Below, piece after piece: positions 8,412-17,617 of a DNA stretch of 64,000 nucleotides. This DNA is from CAYNVQ01 sp964400735 (lineage in GTDB: Bacteria; Acidobacteriota; Aminicenantia; Aminicenantales; Aminicenantaceae). The notes beneath the pieces were generated by a model. It saw only the letters and a list, made by a program, of their open reading frames with translations, searched no databases and had not been told where the DNA came from. The stretch is from the NCBI GenBank assembly GCA_964400735.1, contig CAYNVQ010000010.1, forward strand, positions 62,001 to 126,000. The letters are read 5' to 3'. The position numbers and the translations under genes are program-made. Each line of letters begins with the position of its first letter. Within the stretch, counting starts at the first letter, position 1.

Positions 8412-9593
8412 CTAGGCGGGAATCCGGCTTTCGGATTTTCTCAACAACGGGATGGTGACGTTTCTTTCTTCATAAAGAAGCTCTATCACGTTTTCGGGGC
8501 ACTGGATTTCGCACTGGCCACAGCCGATGCATTTCTGCTCATCGATCGCAGATTTCTTGTTCTTTACAATAACAGCCCTGGTGGGACAATACCTCACGCA
8601 GGTTCCACACCCCGTACATGATGATCCATCAATAATTTGAGCCAGATAATAGGATTTCACCCGTATGGGCAACAGCCCCCGGTTGTAAGAGCCGATTATG
8701 CCGCAGCAATCCCAACAGCAGTTGCATATCGCTATTTCTGGAAGATGGAGATCATCCCTTTCATGAAAAACCTGGTGAACAGCTCCCTTCCTTTGAGCTT
8801 CCTCGACGATTTTCAGGGCTTCTTCTTTGCTGATATGCCTGCCGATACCATATCTCACCACATATTCGGTTAACCCTCCCAAAACGATGCAGGATTCGGG
8901 GGAATGATCGAAGCGGCAGGTTTCTCCTAAAAACTTTCGCCACTGCCTGCAGAAACAGTGCACGACAGCTATCTTATGGGCATCTCCATGCTCCTCGATG
9001 AGTTCACGAACGCTCGATGCGGGATAAATCTTCGTATCGGAAGTTTTAATCGGCTGCCGAATATTCAGGACGACAGCCTTCTTCTTTCTCATCCCTTGGG
9101 GAACAACCACCCTCCTGTGCGGCCGGGTCGCTTCTGTCCGGCGATTCCAGAGATTCCTTGCTGGAAAAACATTGAATTTTCCCCAGGATTTGAACAGATC
9201 GTCCACCCGACGGGCAAACTCTTTTTTCTCCGGTGCCTCGGACCCATCTGATAGAAACACCTCGAACCACCCGACCAGAATAGGGGCCAGCACAAAACGT
9301 TCTTCCTCCTTTTCAGGATAATGAATCCAGATAAAACCTTTTCTGCATATCGTTTCTAGAAATAGACGGAATTTTTTATCGGAAAGGCCTGAAAATGCGG
9401 AGATCTGTTCATAGGTCAGCGGTTCGGTTCCTATTCTGAGCAAGAACTCGTTCTCTTCCGGTGTGATAGCCACATCGAAACAGCGAAGAAGCTCCCTGGT
9501 CACCGGGATGGATGTGATATTCTGTTTATTCATCAGATGGGCCAATGCCCGCAGGTCTTTCTCCCTCTTTTTGGACATTTTGCCTTTTTTCAC
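8412..9593 (-). CDS. Winged-helix / cysteine-rich 4Fe-4S ferredoxin-domain protein
   Basis: 393 aa. The start is GTG at 9593, with AAGGA seven bases upstream; an ATG at 9578 is the alternative. The C-terminus has two 4Fe-4S ferredoxin motifs, CTGCGTCVRYC at about residue 326 and CIGCGQCEIQC at about 355. Before them are two further Cys clusters (HCFCRQW.....C near 213 and CNCCWDCCG near 300), so more metal sites are likely. The N-terminal 100 residues read like a DNA-binding-type wing fold (LTYEQISAFSGLSDKKFRLFLETI). Similar soluble proteins are found in anaerobes, but I do not know a defined reaction. It stands alone between promoter gaps. Confidence 0.8.
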   Translation of the reverse strand: MKKGKMSKKREKDLRALAHLMNKQNITSIPVTRELLRCFDVAITPEENEFLLRIGTEPLTYEQISAFSGLSDKKFRLFLETICRKGFIWIHYPEKEEERFVLAPILVGWFEVFLSDGSEAPEKKEFARRVDDLFKSWGKFNVFPARNLWNRRTEATRPHRRVVVPQGMRKKKAVVLNIRQPIKTSDTKIYPASSVRELIEEHGDAHKIAVVHCFCRQWRKFLGETCRFDHSPESCIVLGGLTEYVVRYGIGRHISKEEALKIVEEAQRKGAVHQVFHERDDLHLPEIAICNCCWDCCGIIGSYNRGLLPIRVKSYYLAQIIDGSSCTGCGTCVRYCPTRAVIVKNKKSAIDEQKCIGCGQCEIQCPENVIELLYEERNVTIPLLRKSESRIPA

Positions 9594-9752
9594 AGTTTTT
9601 TCCTTTTTATCTCAATGGGCTGAACAGTTCATATCCTTTTGGGCCTTACTTTTCAAGTCAAAATAAAGTCAAAAGTGCTTCTTCCAAAAATCCCTATTAT
9701 TCGAAAGAACCTCGAGTATCAAACGGGCGTAACACCAGACGGGACGTCCCGA

Positions 9753-10475
9753 TTAAAACAATATTTTCGCACCAACCGCAAACAACGCGATACTGACCAT
9801 CCTTCTGAACGTCTTCTGGTTTATCCGTTCAAGCCATAATTTTCCTGTTCTCACCCCCAAGTAAGCCATCACACAGAGAATAGGCAATAAGATATAGTAT
9901 GTGTTGTTCTGGACAGTCTTGGTCAACAAATAGGTCGGAATGCGTGTCACATCGATAACGAGAGCAATAGCTGCGGACGTGGCCACATAGACTTCTTTGG
10001 GGAGATCGAAAGCCACCAAAAAAGCTCCTCTTATGGCCCCTCCCAAACCGATCAATCCGGCTAGGAACCCGGAAAGGCTTCCACCAGCCACCGCATTAGC
10101 CCTGGTCTTTTTGATGCCGAACCTGGGTTCAAGGAAGGAATAGAGCGCATAAGCGATCAGAAACACCCCCAGGACGGTTTTGACCGTTTCGATCTGGATG
10201 ATCGAAACGAGCAAGGCTCCTGTAAATGCCAAAAGGATACTCGGGATGCCGAAAGGCCAAAAAACCTTGGTGTCGACTCTTTTCCTGAACAACCCGATCT
10301 TGAAAAGGTTGTTGAAAAGATGGAAAACCGCCACCACAAAAACGGCCGTCTTGACATCCATGAACAGAAGGGCCACCGGGATCAAAAGTGTGGAACTACC
10401 GAATCCTGCGACTGTCGCCGCGGCGGCGGCCGCATAGGAGGCTGCCAAAAAGATAATTCCAGTTAGGATTGCCAT
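9753..10475 (-). CDS. TauE/SafE (DUF81) family membrane permease
   Basis: 240 aa, about seven to eight hydrophobic helices arranged as two repeats, each opening with a Gly-rich helix (AATVAGFGSSTLLIP near residue 20; SGFLAGLIGLGGAIRGAFLV near 133), the signature of TauE/SafE proteins. Family members export sulfite, sulfoacetate or other small anions; the substrate cannot be read here. It is separated from the redoxin gene by 164 bases holding a hairpin and a perfect 12-base palindrome (10556-10567), which may control it. Confidence 0.88.
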   Translation of the reverse strand: MAILTGIIFLAASYAAAAAATVAGFGSSTLLIPVALLFMDVKTAVFVVAVFHLFNNLFKIGLFRKRVDTKVFWPFGIPSILLAFTGALLVSIIQIETVKTVLGVFLIAYALYSFLEPRFGIKKTRANAVAGGSLSGFLAGLIGLGGAIRGAFLVAFDLPKEVYVATSAAIALVIDVTRIPTYLLTKTVQNNTYYILLPILCVMAYLGVRTGKLWLERINQKTFRRMVSIALFAVGAKILF

Positions 10476-10527
10476 GAGGAGATAATCAGAACAACAAAAT
10501 CATGGGTCACAACCGAATCCCCAGACA

Positions 10528-10567
10528 AATTCTGGGTATTTTTTAGGATGTATCCGTGCGTACGCAC
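10528..10567. promoter_or_regulatory. Hairpin and 12-base palindrome upstream of the TauE/SafE gene
   Basis: CCCAGA/TCTGGG forms a short hairpin (about 10520-10536) followed on the + strand by a T-rich tract, and 20 bases on lies the perfect palindrome GTGCGTACGCAC (10556-10567), about 80 bases upstream of the TauE/SafE start. The palindrome has the shape of a dimeric-regulator operator. No experimental or family evidence. Confidence 0.3.
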
Positions 10568-10639
10568 CCACAACCACAAAGATATCCTATTGGCCACAAA
10601 CAATAAAATGACGAAATTATCCTGGATTAATCAGATAAA

Positions 10640-11251
10640 TCAATCCTTGTATTTTACCGAACAACCATAGGGCTGGGAGGTTTTGATCGAGACCTCTTTT
10701 CCTGCCAGCAATTCTTCCAGGGCTATCTGGACATAATTTTTAGCTTTGGCCAGAGCATCCGGGTCGGTGGTTCGGGTGTCGTCGATGGCTCCGTTGTAGA
10801 CAAGCATCCCCTTTTTGTCGATGATGAACATGTGAGGAGTGGTTTTCGCCCCGTACATCTTTCCCGCCGTGCCGTCTGGATCGAGCAGAACGGCGGCAGG
10901 GGAAGCATTTTTTTTCTGTGTTATCTCATTGGCCTGCTCTGGCGTGCAGTATCCCTGTTTGCCAGGAGCCGATGAAATGATGGAAAACCAGACTATCCCC
11001 TTCTCTTTAGCCATCCTCTGCAGCTTCTGCATATTTCCGGTGTTGTAGTGATTCTGGACGAACGGGCATCCATGATTCAGCCACTCCAGAACGACTATCT
11101 TTCCCGCATAATCGGACAAACTGCAATTCCCTCCATTTGAATCAGGCAGAGTAAAATCCGGCGCCTGCTCTCCGACGACAGCTTCTGCTGCACCCAAAAA
11201 TACCCCGGAAAACACCATCAATCCAAATGCCATCCATACCGTTGTTTTCAT
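10640..11251 (-). CDS. Exported redoxin (AhpC/TSA-type thioredoxin-fold protein)
   Basis: 203 aa from the ATG at 11251, which has AAAGGAG eight bases upstream; the in-frame ATG at 11275 overlaps the upstream stop but lacks such a site. Residues 1-23 are a signal peptide (AFGLMVFSGVFLGAAEA). The fold is a peroxiredoxin-like redoxin: VGEQAPDFTLPDSNGGNCSL, then EWLNHGCPFVQNHY with one Cys where thioredoxins carry CxxC, then TPHMFIIDKKGMLVYNGAIDD. The single Cys near residue 64 suggests thiol-peroxidase-like or reductant-sensing chemistry rather than disulfide exchange. It follows a DsbD-alpha-like gene by 20 bases, so the two probably work together on periplasmic thiols. Confidence 0.9.
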   Translation of the reverse strand: MKTTVWMAFGLMVFSGVFLGAAEAVVGEQAPDFTLPDSNGGNCSLSDYAGKIVVLEWLNHGCPFVQNHYNTGNMQKLQRMAKEKGIVWFSIISSAPGKQGYCTPEQANEITQKKNASPAAVLLDPDGTAGKMYGAKTTPHMFIIDKKGMLVYNGAIDDTRTTDPDALAKAKNYVQIALEELLAGKEVSIKTSQPYGCSVKYKD

Positions 11252-11271
11252 TGATCCTGCTCCTTTAAAAT

Positions 11272-12138
11272 TCATTCTAAAGCTTCCAAAGGCACATCCA
11301 CTTGAAGCGCCTTGAACCGACCTTTGCTATCCCAGCCCAAAGGTGTATACAGAACACCTCGCAGACGGGATGGAAGGACGGCCGACACCTTGGACCTTTT
11401 GAGTTCTATCACGAGGGCTTTCTGCACCTTGGTCAGCGACTGAGGCTCAGCATACTGAATAATCCCCTCCTGCTCGGGGAAAAAGAGGATATCCTCTATC
11501 TCTCTCTCGAAAGCTTTCGAAGGCAGGATGTGTATATCTATCTTTTCCTGGGCCAAGGTGGCGCTAATTTTCCAGTCTTCTAAAAATCGGGGAAAATTCT
11601 TTCTCGTCCTATCAAAAAGAGAGGCCCATTGGGCTTCCCTTTTTGGCCTTTGATCCCTTACGGGCAACTCGAGGGATAAATCTGCTCGGCCGGGAAGGCA
11701 TTCCTCTTTACAAACCAACCATTCCGCACGGGCAAATAATTCGATTCTGGCGCCTGGCTTCAATGTCGGAGGAGTCCGGAATTCAGTCAGGAGCATAACT
11801 TCTCCTTCATACCCATAACTCACTAAACCGGACATTTCGAGCTTTTCTGGATAAGGCCATCGGGTCTCCCCAGCCACAAATCCTTCGGGAAGATCCCACA
11901 CTATCTGGGTCGGCATTCCGGAATCCCCTGGATTCTGCCAGTAGGTGTGCCAGCCTTCCTCCATCTTGAGCCACAATCCCACAGCAAACGAACCTCCCGG
12001 TTGGACCGATTCAACTTCGGAAATGAGCCGGGCCTGGACGTGCTGCCCCGGCACAAAATTGAAGACAGTACCGCTGAAGGGACCGAAACAGCAAAAAAGC
12101 AAACATCCCTTCCGAAACCTTGACCTCAATCTATCCAT
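11272..12138 (-). CDS. DsbD alpha-domain-like periplasmic protein (disulfide-reductase N-terminal domain)
   Basis: 288 aa with a signal-like N-terminus (residues ~9-25). The central part matches the N-terminal domain of DsbD/ScsB proteins: GLWLKMEEGWHTYWQNPGDSG, WPYPEKLEMSGLVSYGYEGEV and a Cys pair in EWLVCKEECLPG (about residues 143-148). The membrane-spanning and C-terminal thioredoxin domains of full DsbD are absent; the gene simply stops and is followed by a redoxin. It may accept electrons from another membrane reductase, or act as a partner of the redoxin. The product name rests on domain resemblance only. Confidence 0.8.
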   Translation of the reverse strand: MDRLRSRFRKGCLLFCCFGPFSGTVFNFVPGQHVQARLISEVESVQPGGSFAVGLWLKMEEGWHTYWQNPGDSGMPTQIVWDLPEGFVAGETRWPYPEKLEMSGLVSYGYEGEVMLLTEFRTPPTLKPGARIELFARAEWLVCKEECLPGRADLSLELPVRDQRPKREAQWASLFDRTRKNFPRFLEDWKISATLAQEKIDIHILPSKAFEREIEDILFFPEQEGIIQYAEPQSLTKVQKALVIELKRSKVSAVLPSRLRGVLYTPLGWDSKGRFKALQVDVPLEALE

Positions 12139-12340
12139 AATTTAGTTATACCATAGGAATAATAAGAAATCAATCGATTCAATGAGGATTATTCAAACGG
12201 CCAGGCCAATCTTTCCCCCCGGCGCTAAGGTTGAAGGATGAACAAAAGTTCCTGTTTTTATTTATAATAATTTATGTATAGCTGCCTTGCGCTTCCGCCA
12301 AAGAAGAAGGCTCTACTTCAACCTGCATAATTGAGGATTC

Positions 12341-14863
12341 TTACTCCACACCGATTCTTTCTAAAACTTCGGTAAAGAGCGGGTCCATTCGAAAGCTGTC
12401 CAGCCTGGGGTCCATTTTTACTGCGGAAACGACGAACAGCTGTTCTTCTGAAGCCCGTTTTAGAAAAGAAAGGGCCAACTCTCTTCGACCTAATGCCTCA
12501 TAGATCAGGGCTATTTCATGAAAGGGTACATGGTTGGACTCTGAACTCACGAGCAGATCCTCTAGAATCTTCTGGGCCTCCTCTGTCTTGCCCGCCAGTG
12601 CGTAGGCCTGGGCAAGATGGCACACATAATCCACGCTTGAATCCGAAAGATCGAGGGCCCGCTGTAATGCCGCGATGGATTCTTCAAATTCCCCTTTCTG
12701 AAGATAAGCCAGTCCCTGGACATCATAAGCCCAATGGAAGTCGGCATCCAGCTCGAGAGCCTTTAGGCACTGATTTATGGCTTCGTCGTATTGGCGCGCA
12801 AAATAGAACAGGTAGGCGATACTTGTATTGATAGCCAAGGAAAAGGGATTGAGTTCCCTGGCTCTTTCCAGCTCGGCCAGAGCTTCATCGAAGCGTCCCA
12901 TATCCCGCAGCAAAGCTCCGTACCAATGATGAGCCGTTGCGTAGTTGGGATTGAGTCCGATGGCCCAGTTGTAATCTGTCTCCGCGCCGAACCAATCCCT
13001 TTCGAACCGGTATCTCACCCAGGCCATCGAGGTATAAGCTTCGGCAAGGTTCTCGTTCAGTTCCAGAGCCTTCTGGGCCGCTTGCTTGGCTTCTGCATAA
13101 GCTTCTGCAGGAGAAACAAAATAGTAGCTGGCCAGCATATTGTAAGCATCGGCCAGTCCGGCGTAAGCTTGGGCATAGGAGGGATCTTTTTCGATAGCCT
13201 GTTCGAACAGCTCCTTGGCTTTCATCAAATCTTCTTCTGTCCTTTTTCCCCATAAGGACCGGGCCTTCAAGACAAGTTGATAGGCCTCGGGATCGACCGC
13301 GTGAGCCAGGTCCAGACGGGCCTCTTCAGCCGGCGTTAAAACGACTTTTATCTCCCGTGCTATGGCCCGGGCCAGTTCATTCTGCAAAGAGAGAATATCA
13401 CTCAGGTCCCTTTCATAGCTTCTCGACCAAATATTCCGGTCTGTCCGCGCTTCTATCAACTGTACGTTGACACGAACCCGTTGCTGAGAAACCATCACCG
13501 ATCCCTCGACCACGGCGTCCACATCAAGTTCCCTGGCAATCTCTGGCAATGATTTCGTCGTATCCTTGTACTGCATCACCGAGGTGCTCGAGATTACCCG
13601 CTGCAAAGCCCCGATCTGGGCCAGGTTGGATATCAGTGCCTCGGTCATTCCATCCGACAGATAATCCTGCATGGAACTTCCCGATATATTCTTCAAAGGA
13701 AGAACGGCGATGGAATCCAGTGATTTCTGCTGTCCCTTGGACATTTCCCTGATAATGAAAAAGCCGGCCAAGACAAAAGCAACGGCCAAAACGGAAAGGG
13801 CAGAAATAAGCCATACCTTTTTCCATTTTTTCAATCCGCCCCCCGCCCCCTTTTTTTCCAATCTCGACCTATCCGTGGCAGATATTTCCTTTTGGATTTC
13901 GGTCAAATCGGCCAGCAGCTGCTCAGCCGATTGATACCTCTTGCTTTTATCCTTCTCCATACACCTCAGAATGATGCGGCTGAGATCAGGGGAAATCTGA
14001 TCGTCTAACTTTCTCGGGTCCGGAGGCTGCTCGGTTTTATGTTTCAGGATCACGCTCAAAGGTGTCTCGCCTTGAAAAGGAACATCCCCGGTGAGCATCT
14101 CAAACAGAATTATGCCCAATGAATACAGATCCGAACGACGGTCTACCCCCTCCCCTTCGACCTGTTCGGGCGACATGTATTCCGGAGTCCCGATGATCAT
14201 GCCGGTCTCCGTGATGCTTTTGGTTTTTATAGAGTGGGCTATGCCGAAATCCATTATCCTCGCATTTCCCTCGCCGTCGACCATGATGTTTTGGGGCTTC
14301 AGATCGCGATGGATGACATCCAATCGATGTGCCTCTGCCAATCCTTCACAAACCTGTATGGCGATGGAAATAGCTTTAGCTTGAGAGAGCCGGCTAACCC
14401 TTCTGATCAGACTCTTCAGGTTTTCGCCCGGCACATACTCCATGGTGATGAAGGGCGTTTTCTCAGCTTCGCTCAGATCATACATCCGGCAAACATTACG
14501 GTGGGAAACTTTCCGGGCCAATTTCAATTCGTTCCGGAAGCGCTCGATCGTCTTTTCATCTCCTGCTATCTCGGGAGCAAGCACCTTTAGGGCCACTTTT
14601 TCTTCTATCTTATTGTCAAAGACCTTATAAACCTTTCCCATCCCTCCTTCCCCGAGCTCCTCGATGACCTCGTATCTATGGGCGAAAACAGTCCCCCTTT
14701 TTAATTTTTTCATCGGTTTATGGAGGGTTTTTGTCTGAGCGAGGCCAATATCGTCAGCCTGCTTTTCAGACTCTTCCTGAGAAGGGGAGAGAAGCGCGGT
14801 TCCGCAATGACTGCAAAAACGGTTCGTATCGAGATTATCGGATCCGCATTCAAGGCATTTCAT
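12341..14863 (-). CDS. Membrane-anchored Ser/Thr protein kinase with zinc ribbon, TolB-like and TPR domains
   Basis: 840 aa. Order: zinc ribbon (C3, C6, C17, C20); Hanks-type kinase ~65-325 with Gly loop GEGGMGKVY (71-79), Lys93, HRDLKPQN (185-192), DFG (205-207), GTPEYMSPEQ (225-234) and SDLYSLG; one transmembrane helix ~350-371; then an extracytoplasmic part opening with a TolB/CadC-like segment (SIAVLPLKNISG, DGMTEALISNLAQI, VEGSVMVSQQRVRVNVQLI, about 383-500) and TPR repeats to ~825. All catalytic residues are intact. The periplasmic TPR array probably senses or docks a partner and signals to the cytoplasmic kinase. This architecture is frequent in Acidobacteriota-like genomes. The substrate is unknown. 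Confidence 0.95.
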   Translation of the reverse strand: MKCLECGSDNLDTNRFCSHCGTALLSPSQEESEKQADDIGLAQTKTLHKPMKKLKRGTVFAHRYEVIEELGEGGMGKVYKVFDNKIEEKVALKVLAPEIAGDEKTIERFRNELKLARKVSHRNVCRMYDLSEAEKTPFITMEYVPGENLKSLIRRVSRLSQAKAISIAIQVCEGLAEAHRLDVIHRDLKPQNIMVDGEGNARIMDFGIAHSIKTKSITETGMIIGTPEYMSPEQVEGEGVDRRSDLYSLGIILFEMLTGDVPFQGETPLSVILKHKTEQPPDPRKLDDQISPDLSRIILRCMEKDKSKRYQSAEQLLADLTEIQKEISATDRSRLEKKGAGGGLKKWKKVWLISALSVLAVAFVLAGFFIIREMSKGQQKSLDSIAVLPLKNISGSSMQDYLSDGMTEALISNLAQIGALQRVISSTSVMQYKDTTKSLPEIARELDVDAVVEGSVMVSQQRVRVNVQLIEARTDRNIWSRSYERDLSDILSLQNELARAIAREIKVVLTPAEEARLDLAHAVDPEAYQLVLKARSLWGKRTEEDLMKAKELFEQAIEKDPSYAQAYAGLADAYNMLASYYFVSPAEAYAEAKQAAQKALELNENLAEAYTSMAWVRYRFERDWFGAETDYNWAIGLNPNYATAHHWYGALLRDMGRFDEALAELERARELNPFSLAINTSIAYLFYFARQYDEAINQCLKALELDADFHWAYDVQGLAYLQKGEFEESIAALQRALDLSDSSVDYVCHLAQAYALAGKTEEAQKILEDLLVSSESNHVPFHEIALIYEALGRRELALSFLKRASEEQLFVVSAVKMDPRLDSFRMDPLFTEVLERIGVE

Positions 14864-15266
14864 GGAACGTCTCTTTCTTTGGCTTCTCGATCATATCTGT
14901 TTGTACCGGCTATCGTAAAGTATAGCTATTTATTCTGGAAAATGAAATGGCTCACTTTGTTTACCATGCTAAAATTATCTTAACCACTTCACTTCTCATT
15001 TTGTTGTCCCAGAATTATCGGTCCTTTACACCCTATTAGACTCATTTTTTATCAAGAAAGTTGCGTCCTCATCCCTATTTCTTGCAGGTTCCCATGGATT
15101 GAAGCATCTAGGGAATAACAAGGAAAAAGTGGCGACGAATAAAATCATAGGGGCAGTACCACAACCGCCGAAAAGAACGAGAAGCAAAAATATCTTTCAA
15201 CATGTCTAGTGACAAGGGGGATAATTTTCACAGAAAGTGCCAGGCATATTAAAAAAATATTTCTAT
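14864..15266. other. Intergenic region, no gene seen
   Basis: About 400 bases between two minus-strand genes. I see no coding frame with a ribosome-binding site, no RNA gene and none of the repeat families of this window. It presumably holds the kinase promoter. Confidence 0.5.
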
Positions 15267-15908
15267 TCAGAAGAGTACACACATCCCCAGAACCCCATTC
15301 AAGCTTCCTATCGCATCCGGGTCGGAAAAAATCATCACGTACCGAAGATCAAACCTGATGCATAGGTTAGGACTGAAGCTAAAATAAACACCTCCCCCTA
15401 GATTGGCAATGGGGTCGATGGTTCTCTCCGGCTCCAAGAACTCCACTTGGAAGCCGTACTCGGTTACGTATGTCTTATCCTCAGCCAGAATTTTGTCTAT
15501 CCCCCCGCCCAAAACCAAGTAAGGCTTCACATCACCCTCAAGAAAACGGTAGAGGAAATTGAGCGTAAACGAATAGTGTTTGGAAGAATCTATGGTCACT
15601 TTATCCTCATCGGAGGGATCCACAAGGGTGAGCTTCGAGGAAAGGGTGAAGCGTCCATCCAGCTCCAGGGCGACTCTTTCATTGAAATAGAGAGAAAAGG
15701 AAGCCCCCAAATTGGGGGGAGTATGAGCCGGTGTGACAGGAAAATCATTCTCACCTAAAACATAATCCCTTTCAGATCCATACTTAAACACATGGCTGAA
15801 TCCTCCGAATAAAGAAAATTGAAATTTTTCTGCAAAGGCCGGCCTAAGGAGAAAAAGCGCGAAAATTATTCCGAAAATTAGCGGCTTTCCATTTTTTTTA
15901 GACCACAT
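15267..15908 (-). CDS. Small outer-membrane beta-barrel protein
   Basis: 213 aa from the ATG at 15908, preceded by AGGAGGAG; a frame extension to 15965 lacks this site. Residues 1-26 are a signal peptide ending PAFA. The mature part is short amphipathic strands (FQFSLFGGFSHVF, LGASFSLYFNERVALELDGRFTL, YSFTLNFLYRFL, VKPYLVLGGG, LGGGVYFSFSPNLCIRFDLRYVMIF) and ends in a phenylalanine, the usual outer-membrane C-terminal signature. It resembles OmpA-like or OmpW-like eight-stranded barrels in size. Monocistronic. Function unknown. Confidence 0.8.
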   Translation of the reverse strand: MWSKKNGKPLIFGIIFALFLLRPAFAEKFQFSLFGGFSHVFKYGSERDYVLGENDFPVTPAHTPPNLGASFSLYFNERVALELDGRFTLSSKLTLVDPSDEDKVTIDSSKHYSFTLNFLYRFLEGDVKPYLVLGGGIDKILAEDKTYVTEYGFQVEFLEPERTIDPIANLGGGVYFSFSPNLCIRFDLRYVMIFSDPDAIGSLNGVLGMCVLF

Positions 15909-16066
15909 TTTTTCTCCTCCTCCCCCTAGGGTAATTTGATCATCCGAAAAATTATAGAATGCCAAGAAAAAAAATGAAAGAAAAATTTAGGACTGAGAAC
16001 GAAAGAACCGAAATGCTTTGCATCTGAAGCCTTTTTATATTAAGGTTATTAAAGGGAGGTGACATC

Positions 16067-17605
16067 ATGAAGGGATATTTCAAACCCCTAAAACGTAGAG
16101 ACTTTATAAAAAAAGGTATGGCAGGAGGAGCATTTATTGCGACAGCCCCGCTCTGGAAAACGTTTCTCTATTCTGTGCCTTCTGAGGAATCAACTCTATC
16201 CGTCCCTGTCGAACTGGACAAAGATACGCTGGGCAAACTGTTGGAGGCCGCTCTTCAAAACGGCGGAGATTTTGCCGAAGTCTATTTCGAGTACAACATC
16301 TCCAACAGTATCAGCCTGGACGAGAATAAAATTCACGCCGCATCGAGGGGCGTGGATATGGGGGTAGGAATCCGAGTCCTCCAGGGAGAAAAGACTGGCT
16401 ATGCCCACACAGACGATCTCAGTCCGGATAGGCTTCAGGAAACCGCTCGGGTGGCCGGACTCATCGCCTCAGGAAAAATGCAGGGAGAACCCGTTCAACT
16501 CAAGCAGGAAAAGCTTCCCAACTATTATCTGGTCAAGATATCCCCAGACAGTATCATTCCCCAAAACAAGGCCAAACTTCTCTGGAAGGCCAATGATGTG
16601 GCTCGAGCATACGACAAGAGAATCACTCAGGTCAGCGTCGGCTTCTCCGACATCAACAAAAAAATCATCATTGCCAACTCCGAAGGAATTTACGTCAGCG
16701 ATAATCAAACGATTTCCCGGCTGGGCGTGAGCGCCAGCGCTTTTGAGAACGGCAAAAGAAGCCGGGGTTATGCCTACAAGGGAGGAACCTTGGGCTACGA
16801 GCACTATGACCCGAAAGTTGCCGAAGATCTTGCCCGAGAGGCCGGAAGGATTACCGTGGCCATGCTGCCGGCTGAAGACGCTCCTGCAGGGGAGTATCCC
16901 ATCGTTCTGGCCAAAGGGGACTGCGGGACCTTTTTCCACGAGGCTATCGGACACAGCCTGGAAGGAGACGGGGCTCGAAAAAAGACCACCTGTTTCTGGG
17001 ATAAAAAAGGCGAGATGATCGCCACCGAAATTGTTTCCCTGGCCGATGATGGAACCGTCCCCGGCGCCCGAGGCAGCATCAACGTAGACGACGAAGGCAC
17101 TCTGGGCCAAAAAAATATTTTGATCAAAGACGGAAAGTGCACGGGCTTTCTCTTCGATAAACTCAATGCCAAACTGATGGGCACAAAATCCACAGGAAAC
17201 GGACGCCGAGAATCCTATCAGCATTATCCTATTCCCAGGATGACCAACACCTATCTCATGGCTGGAAAAGACGATCCTGAAGACATCCTCAAATCCGTCC
17301 GAAAAGGAATCTACATCGCCAAAATCGGAGGGGGCAACGTCTCTTCGACCACGGGAAGGTTCGTTTTCAGCGTTCCGGAAGGATACATGATCGAAGAGGG
17401 AAAAATCACCGCCCCACTGAAAGGCATCCAGCTGATGGGAAATGGTCCGGACGTCCTGATGAACATCACCATGGCCGGTCCAGACCTTGAAATATGGGGA
17501 GGTGGCACCTGCGGAAAGAACGGGCAAGGAAAACCAGTGTCAGACGGAAATCCAACCCTGAAGGTGGCTAAAATCACCATCGGCGGGGCGAAAGTTCAAG
17601 GATAA
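16067..17605 (+). CDS. tldD: TldD-family metallopeptidase subunit with a Tat signal
   Basis: 512 aa; the ATG follows GGGAGGTGA at the right distance. The N-terminus has a twin-arginine motif (KRRDFIKKG, residues 9-17) followed by a Gly/Ala-rich hydrophobic stretch (~18-37), so this TldD should be exported in folded form, unlike the cytosolic E. coli protein. The remainder is a full TldD: HEAIGH at 291-296 supplies the HExxxH zinc site, and GTCGKNGQG near 486 the conserved Cys loop. TldD and TldE together degrade unfolded peptides and mature RiPP precursors. The tldE gene starts 12 bases downstream and has no signal of its own. Confidence 0.95.
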   Translation: MKGYFKPLKRRDFIKKGMAGGAFIATAPLWKTFLYSVPSEESTLSVPVELDKDTLGKLLEAALQNGGDFAEVYFEYNISNSISLDENKIHAASRGVDMGVGIRVLQGEKTGYAHTDDLSPDRLQETARVAGLIASGKMQGEPVQLKQEKLPNYYLVKISPDSIIPQNKAKLLWKANDVARAYDKRITQVSVGFSDINKKIIIANSEGIYVSDNQTISRLGVSASAFENGKRSRGYAYKGGTLGYEHYDPKVAEDLAREAGRITVAMLPAEDAPAGEYPIVLAKGDCGTFFHEAIGHSLEGDGARKKTTCFWDKKGEMIATEIVSLADDGTVPGARGSINVDDEGTLGQKNILIKDGKCTGFLFDKLNAKLMGTKSTGNGRRESYQHYPIPRMTNTYLMAGKDDPEDILKSVRKGIYIAKIGGGNVSSTTGRFVFSVPEGYMIEEGKITAPLKGIQLMGNGPDVLMNITMAGPDLEIWGGGTCGKNGQGKPVSDGNPTLKVAKITIGGAKVQG

Positions 17606-17617
17606 TAGGAGTTTACA

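Noticed and set aside
16469..17527. A 352-codon minus-strand frame opposite tldD
   Set aside because: It is the antisense of a well-supported gene with all TldD motifs; no ribosome-binding site or homology.
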